Numbered from the stretch's first letter, positions 19,531 to 28,277 are shown. The stretch: DNA of 64,000 nt from Methylobacterium sp. E-045 (GCF_022829685.1 NZ_JAKSYE010000125.1:62001-126000); one strand, 5' to 3'. Notes: a model not told the origin generated them from the letters alone. A program made the numbers and translations.

Positions 19531-20229
19531 ATGGATCGTCCAATGAGCGCACAACAGCGCAGCGCCCTGTTCATTGACGGGGCAAATCTTTATGCAGCCA
19601 CGAAAGCACTCGGTTTCGATATCGATTATCGCCGGTTGCTCAAGGAATTTCAGGCTCGCGATAATTTGATACGAGCTTTCTACTACACGGCGATGGTGGA
19701 AGATCAAGAATATTCGTCGATCCGTCCGCTGATCGACTGGCTCGATTACAACGGGTATCGGGTCGTGACGAAACCGGCGAAGGAATTCACCGATTCCGCC
19801 GGCCGCCGCAAGATCAAGGGCAACATGGACATCGAGCTCGCCATCGATGCCCTCGAACTGGCGCCCCGCATCGATCACATGGTGCTGTTCTCCGGCGACG
19901 GCGATTTCCGCTCCCTGGTGGAGGCGATGCAGCGGCGCGGCGTCCGCGTCACCGTCGTCTCGACGATCCAGACACAGCCGGCCATGATCGCCGACGATCT
20001 GCGTCGGCAGGCCGACGAGTTTGTCGATCTCGTCCATCTCATTCCCCGGGTCGGTCGCGACCCCGGCGAGCGCGGCGTCCGGAGCCAGGGCGACGGTCCG
20101 CCGCGCGGTCCGAGGGAGTTGCCGCGGGAGTTGCCGCGAGAGGTGGCCGATCGTCCGGTCGCCCGTCCCAATCCCGGTCTGGAAACCCGCTACGGTATCC
20201 GTCAGGGCGACGACACGACCGAACAGTAG
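19531..20229 (+). CDS. NYN-domain (LabA/DUF88-type) putative ribonuclease
   Basis: The protein has 232 residues. FIDGANLY (14-21) begins a NYN domain related to PIN nucleases, with acidic residues Asp16, Asp100, Asp123 and Asp125 in IDGAN, GNMDIE and SGDGDF. These match the expected metal-binding site. The C-terminal 60 residues are Pro/Arg-rich and low in complexity. An ATG at 19543 is an alternative start. It is preceded by an AT-rich leader. A role in RNA processing is inferred from the fold. Confidence 0.88.
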   Translation: MDRPMSAQQRSALFIDGANLYAATKALGFDIDYRRLLKEFQARDNLIRAFYYTAMVEDQEYSSIRPLIDWLDYNGYRVVTKPAKEFTDSAGRRKIKGNMDIELAIDALELAPRIDHMVLFSGDGDFRSLVEAMQRRGVRVTVVSTIQTQPAMIADDLRRQADEFVDLVHLIPRVGRDPGERGVRSQGDGPPRGPRELPRELPREVADRPVARPNPGLETRYGIRQGDDTTEQ

Positions 20230-20298
20230 CGTCTCCTCCTTATCGCCGAGGCCGCGCGGCAGGCCGCATGTCTCGGCACGACATCCGAACCATCACTC

Positions 20299-21333
20299 TC
20301 AGCCCCTGGCGTCCGCGCCACGCACCGAGAGCTCCGTCTCCAACCGCGAGGCATGGGCGAAGAACCGGCGGCGGACATCCGCCGCGTAGGGATTAGCGCG
20401 CTCGATCGCGTCGAAGACCTCGGGCGCATCGTGCCTGACCATGCCGACCGCCTGCATCAGCAGGTCGAAGCTCTTCGTCGTCATCCGGGTCGGCAGCGGC
20501 TCCATCTCGACGAAGACCTTGGCGATGAGATGGGTCAGCCCCTGGACCGAGGCCGCGGCCCTGTCATGCGTCTCCGGGTCCGTGAGGATGACGTCGAGGC
20601 CGAGACGCTTGCGCAGGAAGGCGGCGGCGCGCCAGCCTCCCCTCCCCCGGATCGGACACACCGCGATCTTGAGCCCCTTCAGGCCGTCCCGCGCGCTTTG
20701 CGGGCCGAAGAGCGGATGCGTCGCGACGATGTCCACATGATCGGGCAACCCGTCCGCCATGATCCGCGCGGCGACCACCTTCACCGAGCCGACATCCAGG
20801 ACGAGGGCGCCCGGCCGCAGGTGAGGTCCGATGGCGGAAACCACCTCGGCGAGCTTGGAGACCGGAGCGGCCAGGACGACGATGGGACAGGCGGCCGCGT
20901 CTGCCAGCGAGCCGAGACGCACCCCGGCGTTCCTCCCCCCATTCGGCGTACCGGATTCACACATCCACTCGACATCCGTTCCCTCGGTCCAAGAGGGTTC
21001 GACATGAGGCGCAGTGGAACTCCCTCTCCTTCCGGGAGGGGGACCCGAGCGACCCGCGAGATGCGTGAGTAGCGTAGCCTGGAGGGAGCGGTCTGGGGTC
21101 AGCTGTGGTCCATCTCCGGGACAGCCGCACACCTCACCCTGTCCCTCCCCTTCGAGGAGAGGAGACCCGCGCATCCCGCTCGATGTCTCCCTATCGGAGC
21201 CTTGCGGCAAGGCGGGATCGTAGGCGCGCAACGGGAAATGTGACCCGAGATGTTCGGCGATCAGCCGTCCGAAGGCACCGAAGCCGATGATCCCGACGGG
21301 ACCGTTCGATGAGGGGGAGATGACATGAGACAC
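20299..21333 (-). CDS. Prephenate/arogenate dehydrogenase with an in-frame repeat-derived insert
   Basis: A TyrA-like enzyme for tyrosine synthesis, 344 residues from a GTG start. The Rossmann GFGAFG lies at 17-22, IVVLAAP at 151-157 and HPLFGPQS at 206-213, all expected for the family. Residues 43-135 do not fit: between RAYDPA and AGVRLGSLADAA there is a Gly/Pro/Ser-rich stretch with two cysteines and no dehydrogenase similarity. Its DNA holds two inverted REP-like hairpins. Removing it would give about 250 residues, close to compact family members. Reading frame and downstream motifs remain intact, so the enzyme may still work with a surface loop. Confidence 0.82.
   Translation of the reverse strand: MSHVISPSSNGPVGIIGFGAFGRLIAEHLGSHFPLRAYDPALPQGSDRETSSGMRGSPLLEGEGQGEVCGCPGDGPQLTPDRSLQATLLTHLAGRSGPPPGRRGSSTAPHVEPSWTEGTDVEWMCESGTPNGGRNAGVRLGSLADAAACPIVVLAAPVSKLAEVVSAIGPHLRPGALVLDVGSVKVVAARIMADGLPDHVDIVATHPLFGPQSARDGLKGLKIAVCPIRGRGGWRAAAFLRKRLGLDVILTDPETHDRAAASVQGLTHLIAKVFVEMEPLPTRMTTKSFDLLMQAVGMVRHDAPEVFDAIERANPYAADVRRRFFAHASRLETELSVRGADARG
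21021..21162. repeat. Inverted pair of REP-like hairpins inside the dehydrogenase gene
   Basis: One hairpin pairs 21021-21029 with 21035-21043 (one wobble). The other pairs 21144-21151 with 21155-21162 (one mismatch). They are separated by about 100 bases and face opposite ways, as in REPIN/BIME elements. Confidence 0.6.
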
Positions 21334-21382
21334 GGAACTGACCTCGATGGAGCCGAGGGGCCAGCGGTCCGTGAAAGAGGGT

Positions 21383-21444
21383 CAACCGCCGACGACCGGG
21401 GCGGTTGAGACGTGACGGAGCACCTCGCCGCTAAGGGAGCGGCG
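21383..21444. repeat. Two hairpins between smpB and the dehydrogenase gene
   Basis: CAACCGCC (21383-21390) pairs with GGCGGTTG (21400-21407), and CGCCGCT (21426-21432) pairs with AGCGGCG (21438-21444). Neither has a T tract. They follow smpB on the minus strand and may protect or end its transcript. Confidence 0.45.
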
Positions 21445-21532
21445 CGTGATACAGTCCGGAGAGGATGGGGCTCGTCGTCATGGGCGGGTTCTTGGCAGGA
21501 TGGGCATCGCCCGTCAACGGAGGGGTCTCGGT

Positions 21533-22006
21533 TCAGCCCTTGTCGCGCATGATCCGGGCGCGGTCGCGCTCCCAGTCGCGCTCCTTGGCGCTCTCGCGCT
21601 TGTCGTGGAGCTTCTTGCCCCGGCCGAGGCCGAGCTCGATCTTCGCGCGGCCCTGCTCGTTGAAGTAGATCTTCAGCGGCACCACCGTGTAGCCCTCGCG
21701 CTTCGTCGCGCCGATGAGCTTGTTGATCTGCTTGCGGTGGAGCAGCAGGCGGCGCGGGCGCTTGGTTTCGTGGTTGAAGCGGTTGGCTTCGAGATATTCC
21801 GGGATGTAGGCGTTGAACAGGAACAGCTCGTCGCCGGACGGGCCGGCATACGCCTCGCCGATGGCCGCCTTGCCCTTGCGCAGGGATTTGACCTCGGTTC
21901 CGGTCAGGGCGATGCCCGCCTCGAGGACGTCCGAGATCTCGTAGTGGAAGCGGGCGGCGCGGTTGTCGGCGACGACGCGGCGGGTGTCTTGCGGTTTGGG
22001 AGCCAT
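21533..22006 (-). CDS. smpB: SsrA-binding protein SmpB
   Basis: SmpB binds tmRNA and brings it to stalled ribosomes for trans-translation. The protein has 157 residues. Signature parts are RRVVADNRAARFHYEISDV, GIALTGTEVKSLRKGKA and the basic C-terminal tail with KERDWERDRARIMRDKG. The start is the ATG at 22006. It follows dapA on the minus strand, which is a common order in this group. The tmRNA gene itself was not seen. Confidence 0.97.
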   Translation of the reverse strand: MAPKPQDTRRVVADNRAARFHYEISDVLEAGIALTGTEVKSLRKGKAAIGEAYAGPSGDELFLFNAYIPEYLEANRFNHETKRPRRLLLHRKQINKLIGATKREGYTVVPLKIYFNEQGRAKIELGLGRGKKLHDKRESAKERDWERDRARIMRDKG

Positions 22007-22076
22007 CACATCGTCGGTTCTGGAGCATCGGCTCGGGCAGCCGGTGCCCCCTGTCTGGAAGGAAGCTGACGGAGGT

Positions 22077-22101
22077 GCCCGGCCGCGCGGTGCGGCCGGG
22101 C
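22077..22101. repeat. Ten-base perfect hairpin between dapA and smpB
   Basis: GCCCGGCCGC (22077-22086) pairs with GCGGCCGGGC (22092-22101) around a five-base loop. There is no T tract on either side, so it may be a processing or attenuating structure, not a terminator. Confidence 0.5.
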
Positions 22102-22142
22102 GAGTGTCATATGGTTCGCCGGGGTTTCGCCTGCGAGGGGGC

Positions 22143-23042
22143 TCAGCCGTCGATCAGGCCGGCATGGCGCAGGGCAGAATCGACGATGCCCTTGGTGGCA
22201 TCGCTGACCGTGAGGAGCGGCAGGCGCACCTCGTCGCTCATGTGGCCGAGCCGCGACAGGGCATATTTCACCGGAGACGGGTTCGATTCCGCGAACAATC
22301 CCACATGCAGCGGCAGCAACTGGTCCTGGAGCCGCAGAGCCGTGGCGTAATCGCCCGACAGGGTCGCCTCCTGGAGCTTGGCGCAGAGGCGCGGTGCGAC
22401 GTTGGAGACCACCGAGATGCAGCCGACGCCGCCCTGGGCATTGAATCCGATCGCCGTCGCATCTTCGCCTGAAAGCTGGATGAAGTCTTCACCCATGGCT
22501 TGGCGCTGCAGGCTGACACGGTCGAGCTTGGCCGTGGCGTCCTTCACGCCGGCGATATTCTTGAGCTCATACAGCCGCGCCATGGTCTCTACGCTCATGT
22601 CGACCACGGAACGCGGAGGAATATTGTAGATGATGATCGGGATGCCGATGGCGTCGTTGACGGCCTTGAAATGCGCGTAGAGCCCCGCCTGCGTCGGCTT
22701 GTTGTAATAGGGAGTCACCACGAGCACGGCATCGGCGCCGGCCTTCTCCGCATTCACGGCGCGCTCGACGGCCTCGGCCGTGGAATTCGAGCCGGCGCCC
22801 GCGATCACCGGCACCCGGCCGGCGGTCTCGGCGATGCAGGCGGCCACGACACGGTCGTGCTCGTCATGGCTCAGGGTCGGCGTCTCGCCGGTGGTGCCCA
22901 CGGGCACCAGGCCATGGATGCCCTGCTCGATCTGCCAGACCACGAATTTGCGGAAGGCGTCCTCGTCGAAGACGCCGTCGCGAAACGGCGTCGCGAGGGC
23001 GGTCATGGCGCCCTTGAGGCGTTGGGTCGTGGTGTCGGTCAT
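22143..23042 (-). CDS. dapA: 4-hydroxy-tetrahydrodipicolinate synthase
   Basis: DapA condenses pyruvate and aspartate semialdehyde in lysine and diaminopimelate synthesis. The protein has 299 residues. GTTGETPTLSHDEH is the substrate loop, Tyr and neighbours lie in IIIYNIPPRS, and the Schiff-base Lys lies in IAGVKDATAK. The start ATG at 23042 gives the usual N-terminus. It is divergent from the lytic transglycosylase gene, with about 185 bases between that hold a CtrA-like site. Confidence 0.97.
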   Translation of the reverse strand: MTDTTTQRLKGAMTALATPFRDGVFDEDAFRKFVVWQIEQGIHGLVPVGTTGETPTLSHDEHDRVVAACIAETAGRVPVIAGAGSNSTAEAVERAVNAEKAGADAVLVVTPYYNKPTQAGLYAHFKAVNDAIGIPIIIYNIPPRSVVDMSVETMARLYELKNIAGVKDATAKLDRVSLQRQAMGEDFIQLSGEDATAIGFNAQGGVGCISVVSNVAPRLCAKLQEATLSGDYATALRLQDQLLPLHVGLFAESNPSPVKYALSRLGHMSDEVRLPLLTVSDATKGIVDSALRHAGLIDG

Positions 23043-23160
23043 CCTGGCGTTCCCGGCCGTCGATCTTTCGGTGGGCCGGTGTGCCGGCCGCGTCACCGCT
23101 CTCGCGGACGGGCAGACATAGGGCCTCGCTTGCACTCGCGCAAACGCTCCGTCGGCGCGG

Positions 23161-23175
23161 TTAATGACTTCTTAA
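23161..23175. promoter_or_regulatory. CtrA-like binding site
   Basis: TTAA-N7-TTAA matches the full CtrA consensus spacing. It lies 53 bases before the lytic transglycosylase ATG and 118 bases before dapA on the other strand. Confidence 0.55.
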
Positions 23176-23227
23176 TGCCCTCCGGGACAGCTTAGGCATG
23201 TCCGCATCCGACGGGACTGGAAGAACC

Positions 23228-25534
23228 ATGGCGTTCTGGACGCGCTCGTATCGTGCCACCCTCCCCGTGTCCCTCGCCGTCGCCCTGGCGGGGACGACGA
23301 TGTGGATGGGTCCGGCCTCGGTCTCCCCCGTGGCGGCCGGCCAGGGGGACGACATCGTCACCCGCCCGTCGAGCGATGCCGTCGCTCCGTCCGTCCTGGT
23401 GCCGGACAGCCGAGCCGCGGCCACCGACGCGGTCGCGGCCGACGCCTTGAAGCTGGACGATCGCAGCGCCGAGACCGCGCCGAGCAAGGCCCTGCCCGCC
23501 GCCGCCAAGGCCTATGCCTCCGCCGATCCGGAAGCGCCGATCGCCTTCCCCCTCCCCGATGCGGCTATGACGCCGGCCGCCCCCGTGCCGGAGGTGCCCG
23601 ATCCCGCCCGCGCGGCGCAGGTCGCGCCGGATGTCGATCTCCCCGCCCTGCGCCAGGCCATCGACGCCTATCGGCGCGGCAAGGTCTCCGAGGGCGACCG
23701 CCTGCGCGACGGCTTCACCGATCCGGCGGCTCTTGCGCTGCTCGAATGGGTGGCGATCCGCGCCGGTTCCGGCATCGGCTTCGAGCGCACCGTCGCCTTC
23801 ACCCGCACCAACCCGGACTGGCCGGCGGGGCCGCTCCTGCGCCGTCGCGCCGAGGAGGCGCTACTCACCGAGCGCAAGAACCCGGCGACCGTGCGCGCTT
23901 TCTTTGCCGGAACGCCCCCGGCGAGCGCTCCGGGCAAGTTCGCCCTCGCCCTCGCCTTCCGGGCGGACTCCCTCGACGAGGACGCCGCGACCCTGGTTCG
24001 CGACCTGTGGCGCTCGGAGACTTTCGGCCGCGCCCTCGAGACGAAGGTACTGGATGCCTTTCCGGGTGTCCTCACCCGCGTCGACCATCGCTTCCGCATG
24101 GAGCGCGCCCTCCTGAAGGAGGATTACGAATCGGCCGGCCGCGCCGCCACCTATGCCGGCGGCGGCTACGCCACCCTGGTGCGGGCTCGCCGCGCCGTCG
24201 AGGACAAGAGTTCCTCGGCCGCCTCCGCGCTCAACGCCGTGCCGCCGTCGCTGCGCAGCGACCCGTCCTACATCCTGTCGCGGGCGCAGTACCTGCGCCG
24301 GGCCGACAAGCCGGTGGAGGCGGCCGCGATCCTCGCCACCGCTCCCACCAACGGCGACGTGCTCGTGGATGGCGACGAATGGTGGGTCGAGCGCCGGATC
24401 GTCGCCCGCAAGCTCATCGATATCGGCAATCCGAGCCTCGCCTACGAGGTCGCCGCCGGCCATAGCGGCCGCACGGTGGAGAAGCGGATCGAGGCCGAGT
24501 TCCATGCCGGCTGGATCGCCCTGCGCTTCCTCGACGATCCGGCCAAGGCCTCCAGCCACTTCGCCAAGGCCGCGACCATCGCCGAGACGCCGATCTCGCT
24601 CGCCCGCGTGGCCTATTGGCAGGGCCGTGCCGCCGAGGCGGCGGGCGATGCGGGCCTCGCCAAGACCTTCTACGAGCGCGCCGCGCTCCAGCCGATCGCC
24701 TATTACGGGCAGCTCGCGCGGGCAAAGCTCGGTCAGGCGAGCCTGCCGCTGCGCGTCGTCCCCGAACTTGAACCCGCCGCCGCGACGGCGTTCGAGAACC
24801 GCCTGACCACGCGGGCGCTGCGGATGCTGGAGGCGGCGTCGCTGAAAGATCTGGCGCTGCCGCTCTATATCGATACGGCGAACCGCCTCACCAACCCGGC
24901 CGAACTCAGCGCGCTGGGGAACCTCGCCGTCGATGTGCGAAATTCCCGCGCCCTCGTCGCGGTGGGCAAGCTCGCGGTCCAGCGCGGACTGCCCCTCGAC
25001 GCCCATGCCTACCCCACCATCGGCATCCCCGATTACGAGGCCTCCGCCGCCGTTCCCCTGGTGGAGAAGGCCATGGTCTTCGCCATCGCCCGCCAGGAGA
25101 GCCAGTTCGATCCCCGCGCCCAATCCAGCGTCGGCGCCCGTGGGCTGATGCAGATGATGCCGGCCACCGCCCAGCGCACGGCGCGGCGGGTCAGCGCCTC
25201 CTACGACCAGGACCGCCTCACAAGCGATCCCGCCTACAATGCCCGCCTCGGCCAGGCCCATCTCGGCGAGCTGATGGAGGATTGGCGCGGTTCCTACATT
25301 CTCGCCTTCGCCTCCTACAATGCCGGCGGCGGCAACGTGAAGAAATGGATCGACGCCTATGGCGATCCGCGCAGGACCGGCGTCGATCCCATCGACTGGG
25401 TCGAGCGCATCCCCTTCACCGAGACCCGCAACTACGTCCAGCGCGTGATGGAGAACCTGCAGGTCTATCGCAGCCGCCTCGCGGGCAAGAGCGCGCTGCT
25501 GATTGAGGGCGACCTTCAGCGCGGGGCGCGCTGA
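23228..25534 (+). CDS. Soluble lytic murein transglycosylase
   Basis: It cleaves peptidoglycan in the periplasm to give 1,6-anhydro products. The protein has 768 residues with a signal-like N-terminus (LPVSLAVALAGTT), a long helical superhelix and a C-terminal SLT domain. The catalytic Glu lies in AIARQESQFDP, followed by GARGLMQMMPATA and FASYNAGGGNVKKW, all goose-lysozyme-like SLT motifs. The ATG at 23228 puts the hydrophobic segment at the N-terminus. A CtrA-like site upstream suggests cell-cycle-linked expression. Confidence 0.94.
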   Translation: MAFWTRSYRATLPVSLAVALAGTTMWMGPASVSPVAAGQGDDIVTRPSSDAVAPSVLVPDSRAAATDAVAADALKLDDRSAETAPSKALPAAAKAYASADPEAPIAFPLPDAAMTPAAPVPEVPDPARAAQVAPDVDLPALRQAIDAYRRGKVSEGDRLRDGFTDPAALALLEWVAIRAGSGIGFERTVAFTRTNPDWPAGPLLRRRAEEALLTERKNPATVRAFFAGTPPASAPGKFALALAFRADSLDEDAATLVRDLWRSETFGRALETKVLDAFPGVLTRVDHRFRMERALLKEDYESAGRAATYAGGGYATLVRARRAVEDKSSSAASALNAVPPSLRSDPSYILSRAQYLRRADKPVEAAAILATAPTNGDVLVDGDEWWVERRIVARKLIDIGNPSLAYEVAAGHSGRTVEKRIEAEFHAGWIALRFLDDPAKASSHFAKAATIAETPISLARVAYWQGRAAEAAGDAGLAKTFYERAALQPIAYYGQLARAKLGQASLPLRVVPELEPAAATAFENRLTTRALRMLEAASLKDLALPLYIDTANRLTNPAELSALGNLAVDVRNSRALVAVGKLAVQRGLPLDAHAYPTIGIPDYEASAAVPLVEKAMVFAIARQESQFDPRAQSSVGARGLMQMMPATAQRTARRVSASYDQDRLTSDPAYNARLGQAHLGELMEDWRGSYILAFASYNAGGGNVKKWIDAYGDPRRTGVDPIDWVERIPFTETRNYVQRVMENLQVYRSRLAGKSALLIEGDLQRGAR

Positions 25535-25561
25535 GCGGAGGGTTCATCCTCCCCGCCCGTC

Positions 25562-25948
25562 TCATCCCGAAGCTTTCCCGCGCAGCTTCCGCTCCGCACC
25601 GGGGCTAGGGCGAGGTGAGGAGGCGGGGCGGCCGGGGGAGCCGCCGACACCGTCGATGCCCGACACCCCCGGCGGCGATGGACGGGCCAGGCGTGCCAAG
25701 GCTCCGGCTCCGGCACCGACGAGATAGGCCGTCAGATTCAGCGCCGCGCTCTCGACCCAGAAACCGGGGCGGCCCGGGACGAGCCCACTGATCGCGAGCC
25801 CACCGAGCGCCACGGCCCCGAATCCGAGTCCGAGCCCGATGGCGGTCGAAAGCCTGCCGCGTGGCGGTCCGAAGTGCCATCCGATGGCGGTGCCCAGAGC
25901 GAGGCTGGCGGCGAGCGCGGGCCACAGGATCGTCAGCAGCAGGAGCAT
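25562..25948 (-). CDS. Small membrane protein of unknown function
   Basis: The protein has 128 residues with three hydrophobic segments (about 3-24, 36-56 and 66-86) and a Pro/Ser/Gly-rich C-terminal tail. The tail's SSPRPSPGAERK-type sequence looks like translation of a degenerate palindromic repeat. It follows the OmpA-like gene by 12 bases on the same strand, so a joint envelope role is possible. I did not recognise a named family. Confidence 0.6.
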   Translation of the reverse strand: MLLLLTILWPALAASLALGTAIGWHFGPPRGRLSTAIGLGLGFGAVALGGLAISGLVPGRPGFWVESAALNLTAYLVGAGAGALARLARPSPPGVSGIDGVGGSPGRPASSPRPSPGAERKLRGKASG

Positions 25949-25960
25949 CGGGACGATCTC

Positions 25961-28078
25961 TCAGGAGCGCAGGGCGAGGCCGACGCCCTGCCCAATGGCA
26001 TTGGCGCGGCCGGCGGGTGCGGCGACGATCCTGTCCGCCGGGATGCCGGCTTGGAGCAGATACTCGACGACCACAAGCGCCCGCTGACGGGCGAGGTCGG
26101 GCTCCGGCTCCGCCGGTTTTGCCTCCTTGGGGGCGTCCGCCTTGGCGTCCTTCTCCTTCGCCGCCTTGTCTCCGGCCGCCTTGTCCCTTGTTGCCTTGTC
26201 CCTCGTGGCCTTGTCCTTGCCGTCCTTCACCGAGGCGGGTTTGGGATCGGCGGGCTTCACCGCGGGCTTGTCGGCCTTCGCGGTCGCCGGCTTCGTGACC
26301 TTGTCGCCGTCCCGAGCCTTCCCCGAATCGACGGACGCCGTGTTCTCCACACCGGCATCGAGGGCGGGTTTCGGTGCGCCGGCCACACCGGCCGGGTCGC
26401 CATGACCGATCACCTCGATGCGCAGGCCGGGGCAGGCCTTCGCGGCCGAAGCCACCGCGTCGAGGGTGGGATAGAACTCCGCTCTCAGGGTGACGCTGCC
26501 GGGGGCGAAGACGAGGCGGCTCCCCTGTGTCGCCCGCTCGAACGAGCTCCGGCAGGCCGCCGGGTCGTCCGAGGTCGTGCCGGGCGGCGGCTTCACCTCG
26601 GCCTGGACCCGCCAGCCGGCCGGCATCCGCCGGGCGAGATCGGTCTCGTACCGTCCGGCGCTCTCGCGGTAGAGGCTGTTCCCTGTGAGCGCGAGGCTCC
26701 TGTCCGAGAGGCGGATTTCGCCGGTGGCGAGCATGGCGAGGCTGGTGATGCCGGCCTCGACGGCGCCGGCGAGGTCGGCCGGCGCGCCCTCCGCGACGCG
26801 GCTCTTGTCAACGATGCGCTCGCGGAAGAAGCGCGGCCGCAGCGTCGCCAGGATACGGTCGCGCGTGACGCTGTCCGGCAAGTGCCCGGTGAGCGTCACC
26901 GCGTCGCTCTCCCGGCGGACCATGAAGCGATAGGGCGAGAGCGGCATGGCGGCGAGATCGACCGGCCCGGCCCTCGTGCCGGACGGCCGCCCGTCGCGCA
27001 GCAACGCGTCGATCTCGCCGATGGCCTGCCCGTCGAGAGCGGTCCCCGAGACCGACAGGCGCGAATCGGCGTAGGTGACGCGGCCATCCTGCAACAGGGA
27101 TGAAATCCGGAAGGCGAACCGGCTGAGCGTGGTCGGATCGATCCCCTCTTCAAGACCACGGGCGGTCTGCATCCGGTCGTCCACCGAGGCGCCATCGGCG
27201 GCGGCGTCGGCCATGGCGCGGATGTCCTCGCGTGCCGCTTCCGAGACGACATTGCCCGAAAGAACGAGGTTGCCTCCGCGCTCGCGGGTCACCGCGAACT
27301 GGAAATCGGGGATCGCTGCCGGCCGGATATCGACCTTGCCCATGGTGAACCCGGTCGGAGGATAAGAGAGCGCCTGCCTCACCTCCTCGTAACCGGCCAC
27401 CGTCAATGCCTCGCCGCTGAACGACACGGTGGTGTCGGCGATGGTGGCGCTGGCGCCCGGAGCCAGCGGTTTCAGCTGTTCGAGGGCGAAGGCGGAAGCG
27501 GCGGAAAAGTCAGGCGGTGCCCCTCGCGCGGCTTTCGCCTGATCGATGATCCTGGTCTCGGAGGGAAGTTCCGGGGCGAGCTTCGCGGCCAGCGCGCTCG
27601 GGCCGATCTCGACGGGACGGCTGCCGGACAGCTCGATCCGTTCCGGGCTCGTGCGCGTCGCCGTCCAGACGAAGGGCGAGGCATCCTCGACGATGCCGAT
27701 GCGTCCGACCACATGACGCAGGCCCGGCAGACGCTTGAGCCTGTCGAGGGCCGCGACGCGCCCGGCCTCGTCCGGCGCCTCGCCGGCGGCGATGAGGTCC
27801 CGGCCCCGCACCGTCAGGCGCAGCCAGGGCTCCAACCCCGCCTCGGTCGTCGCACGCACGACAGCCCCGGCCCTATCGTCGAGCCGCCGCTCCATGCGAG
27901 GCGCCAGCAGCGGAGTCGCGACCCCGACGATGAGCGCGAGACCGGGCAGACCGCAGGCCCAGCCGAATTTCTGGAGCAAGGGGGGGGACGGGAGGGCGGG
28001 CAATGCGAACCTCGGGGATCGGCCGCCACCAGACACCCATTTCGCGGCATCTTGAAGACGCCGCAGGCTCATTCCCAT
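25961..28078 (-). CDS. Membrane-anchored OmpA-family protein with split peptidoglycan-binding domain
   Basis: The protein has about 705 residues. One membrane segment near residues 38-58 is followed by a long periplasmic region of BON-like repeats (segments such as VTLTGHLPDSVTRDRI). The C-terminus has an OmpA-like domain: LVFAPGSVTLRAEFYPTL and LRIEVIGHGDPAG, then after about 95 residues ARQRALVVVEYLLQAGIPADRI. The interruption is Lys/Ala/Asp-rich with short DKATR/DKAAG repeats. It probably ties the inner membrane to the cell wall. ATG 28078 has a purine-rich site upstream; ATG 28072 is an alternative. Confidence 0.8.
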   Translation of the reverse strand: MGMSLRRLQDAAKWVSGGGRSPRFALPALPSPPLLQKFGWACGLPGLALIVGVATPLLAPRMERRLDDRAGAVVRATTEAGLEPWLRLTVRGRDLIAAGEAPDEAGRVAALDRLKRLPGLRHVVGRIGIVEDASPFVWTATRTSPERIELSGSRPVEIGPSALAAKLAPELPSETRIIDQAKAARGAPPDFSAASAFALEQLKPLAPGASATIADTTVSFSGEALTVAGYEEVRQALSYPPTGFTMGKVDIRPAAIPDFQFAVTRERGGNLVLSGNVVSEAAREDIRAMADAAADGASVDDRMQTARGLEEGIDPTTLSRFAFRISSLLQDGRVTYADSRLSVSGTALDGQAIGEIDALLRDGRPSGTRAGPVDLAAMPLSPYRFMVRRESDAVTLTGHLPDSVTRDRILATLRPRFFRERIVDKSRVAEGAPADLAGAVEAGITSLAMLATGEIRLSDRSLALTGNSLYRESAGRYETDLARRMPAGWRVQAEVKPPPGTTSDDPAACRSSFERATQGSRLVFAPGSVTLRAEFYPTLDAVASAAKACPGLRIEVIGHGDPAGVAGAPKPALDAGVENTASVDSGKARDGDKVTKPATAKADKPAVKPADPKPASVKDGKDKATRDKATRDKAAGDKAAKEKDAKADAPKEAKPAEPEPDLARQRALVVVEYLLQAGIPADRIVAAPAGRANAIGQGVGLALRS

Positions 28079-28185
28079 TGATCGCCGCTTCTTTCCTTGT
28101 TCACACACCTTCACCCCCGCGCGCGAAAAAAGCGCCGGGGGCATGGCCCACGAGAAAACCCAAGAGCACCGCAAGAGGGGGACGC

Positions 28186-28277
28186 GGGACGCCGCGGAAC
28201 CCATTGAGCGCTATGAATGATTGCCGGTCCCCCGGCGTCCCGTCAGGCTCCGGCGTTCCCGCCGGGGCCTGTTTTTT
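28186..28277 (+). ncRNA. Candidate small RNA with intrinsic terminator
   Basis: A perfect nine-base stem, GGGACGCCG with CGGCGTCCC, is followed four bases later by a ten-base terminator stem (28246-28255 with 28260-28269, one wobble) and TGTTTTTT. The flanking protein genes are both on the other strand, so the terminator has no coding transcript to end. No clear plus-strand promoter was found. The 5' end is unknown. Confidence 0.4.
28246..28277 (+). terminator. Orphan plus-strand intrinsic terminator
   Basis: A ten-base stem with loop TTCC (28256-28259) is followed by six T residues at 28272-28277. No plus-strand gene lies upstream until 25534. Confidence 0.75.

Noticed and set aside
22057..22066. 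GGAAGGAAGC, like the conserved loop of SRP RNA
   Set aside because: The surrounding bases do not form the SRP hairpin or carry the rest of the consensus.
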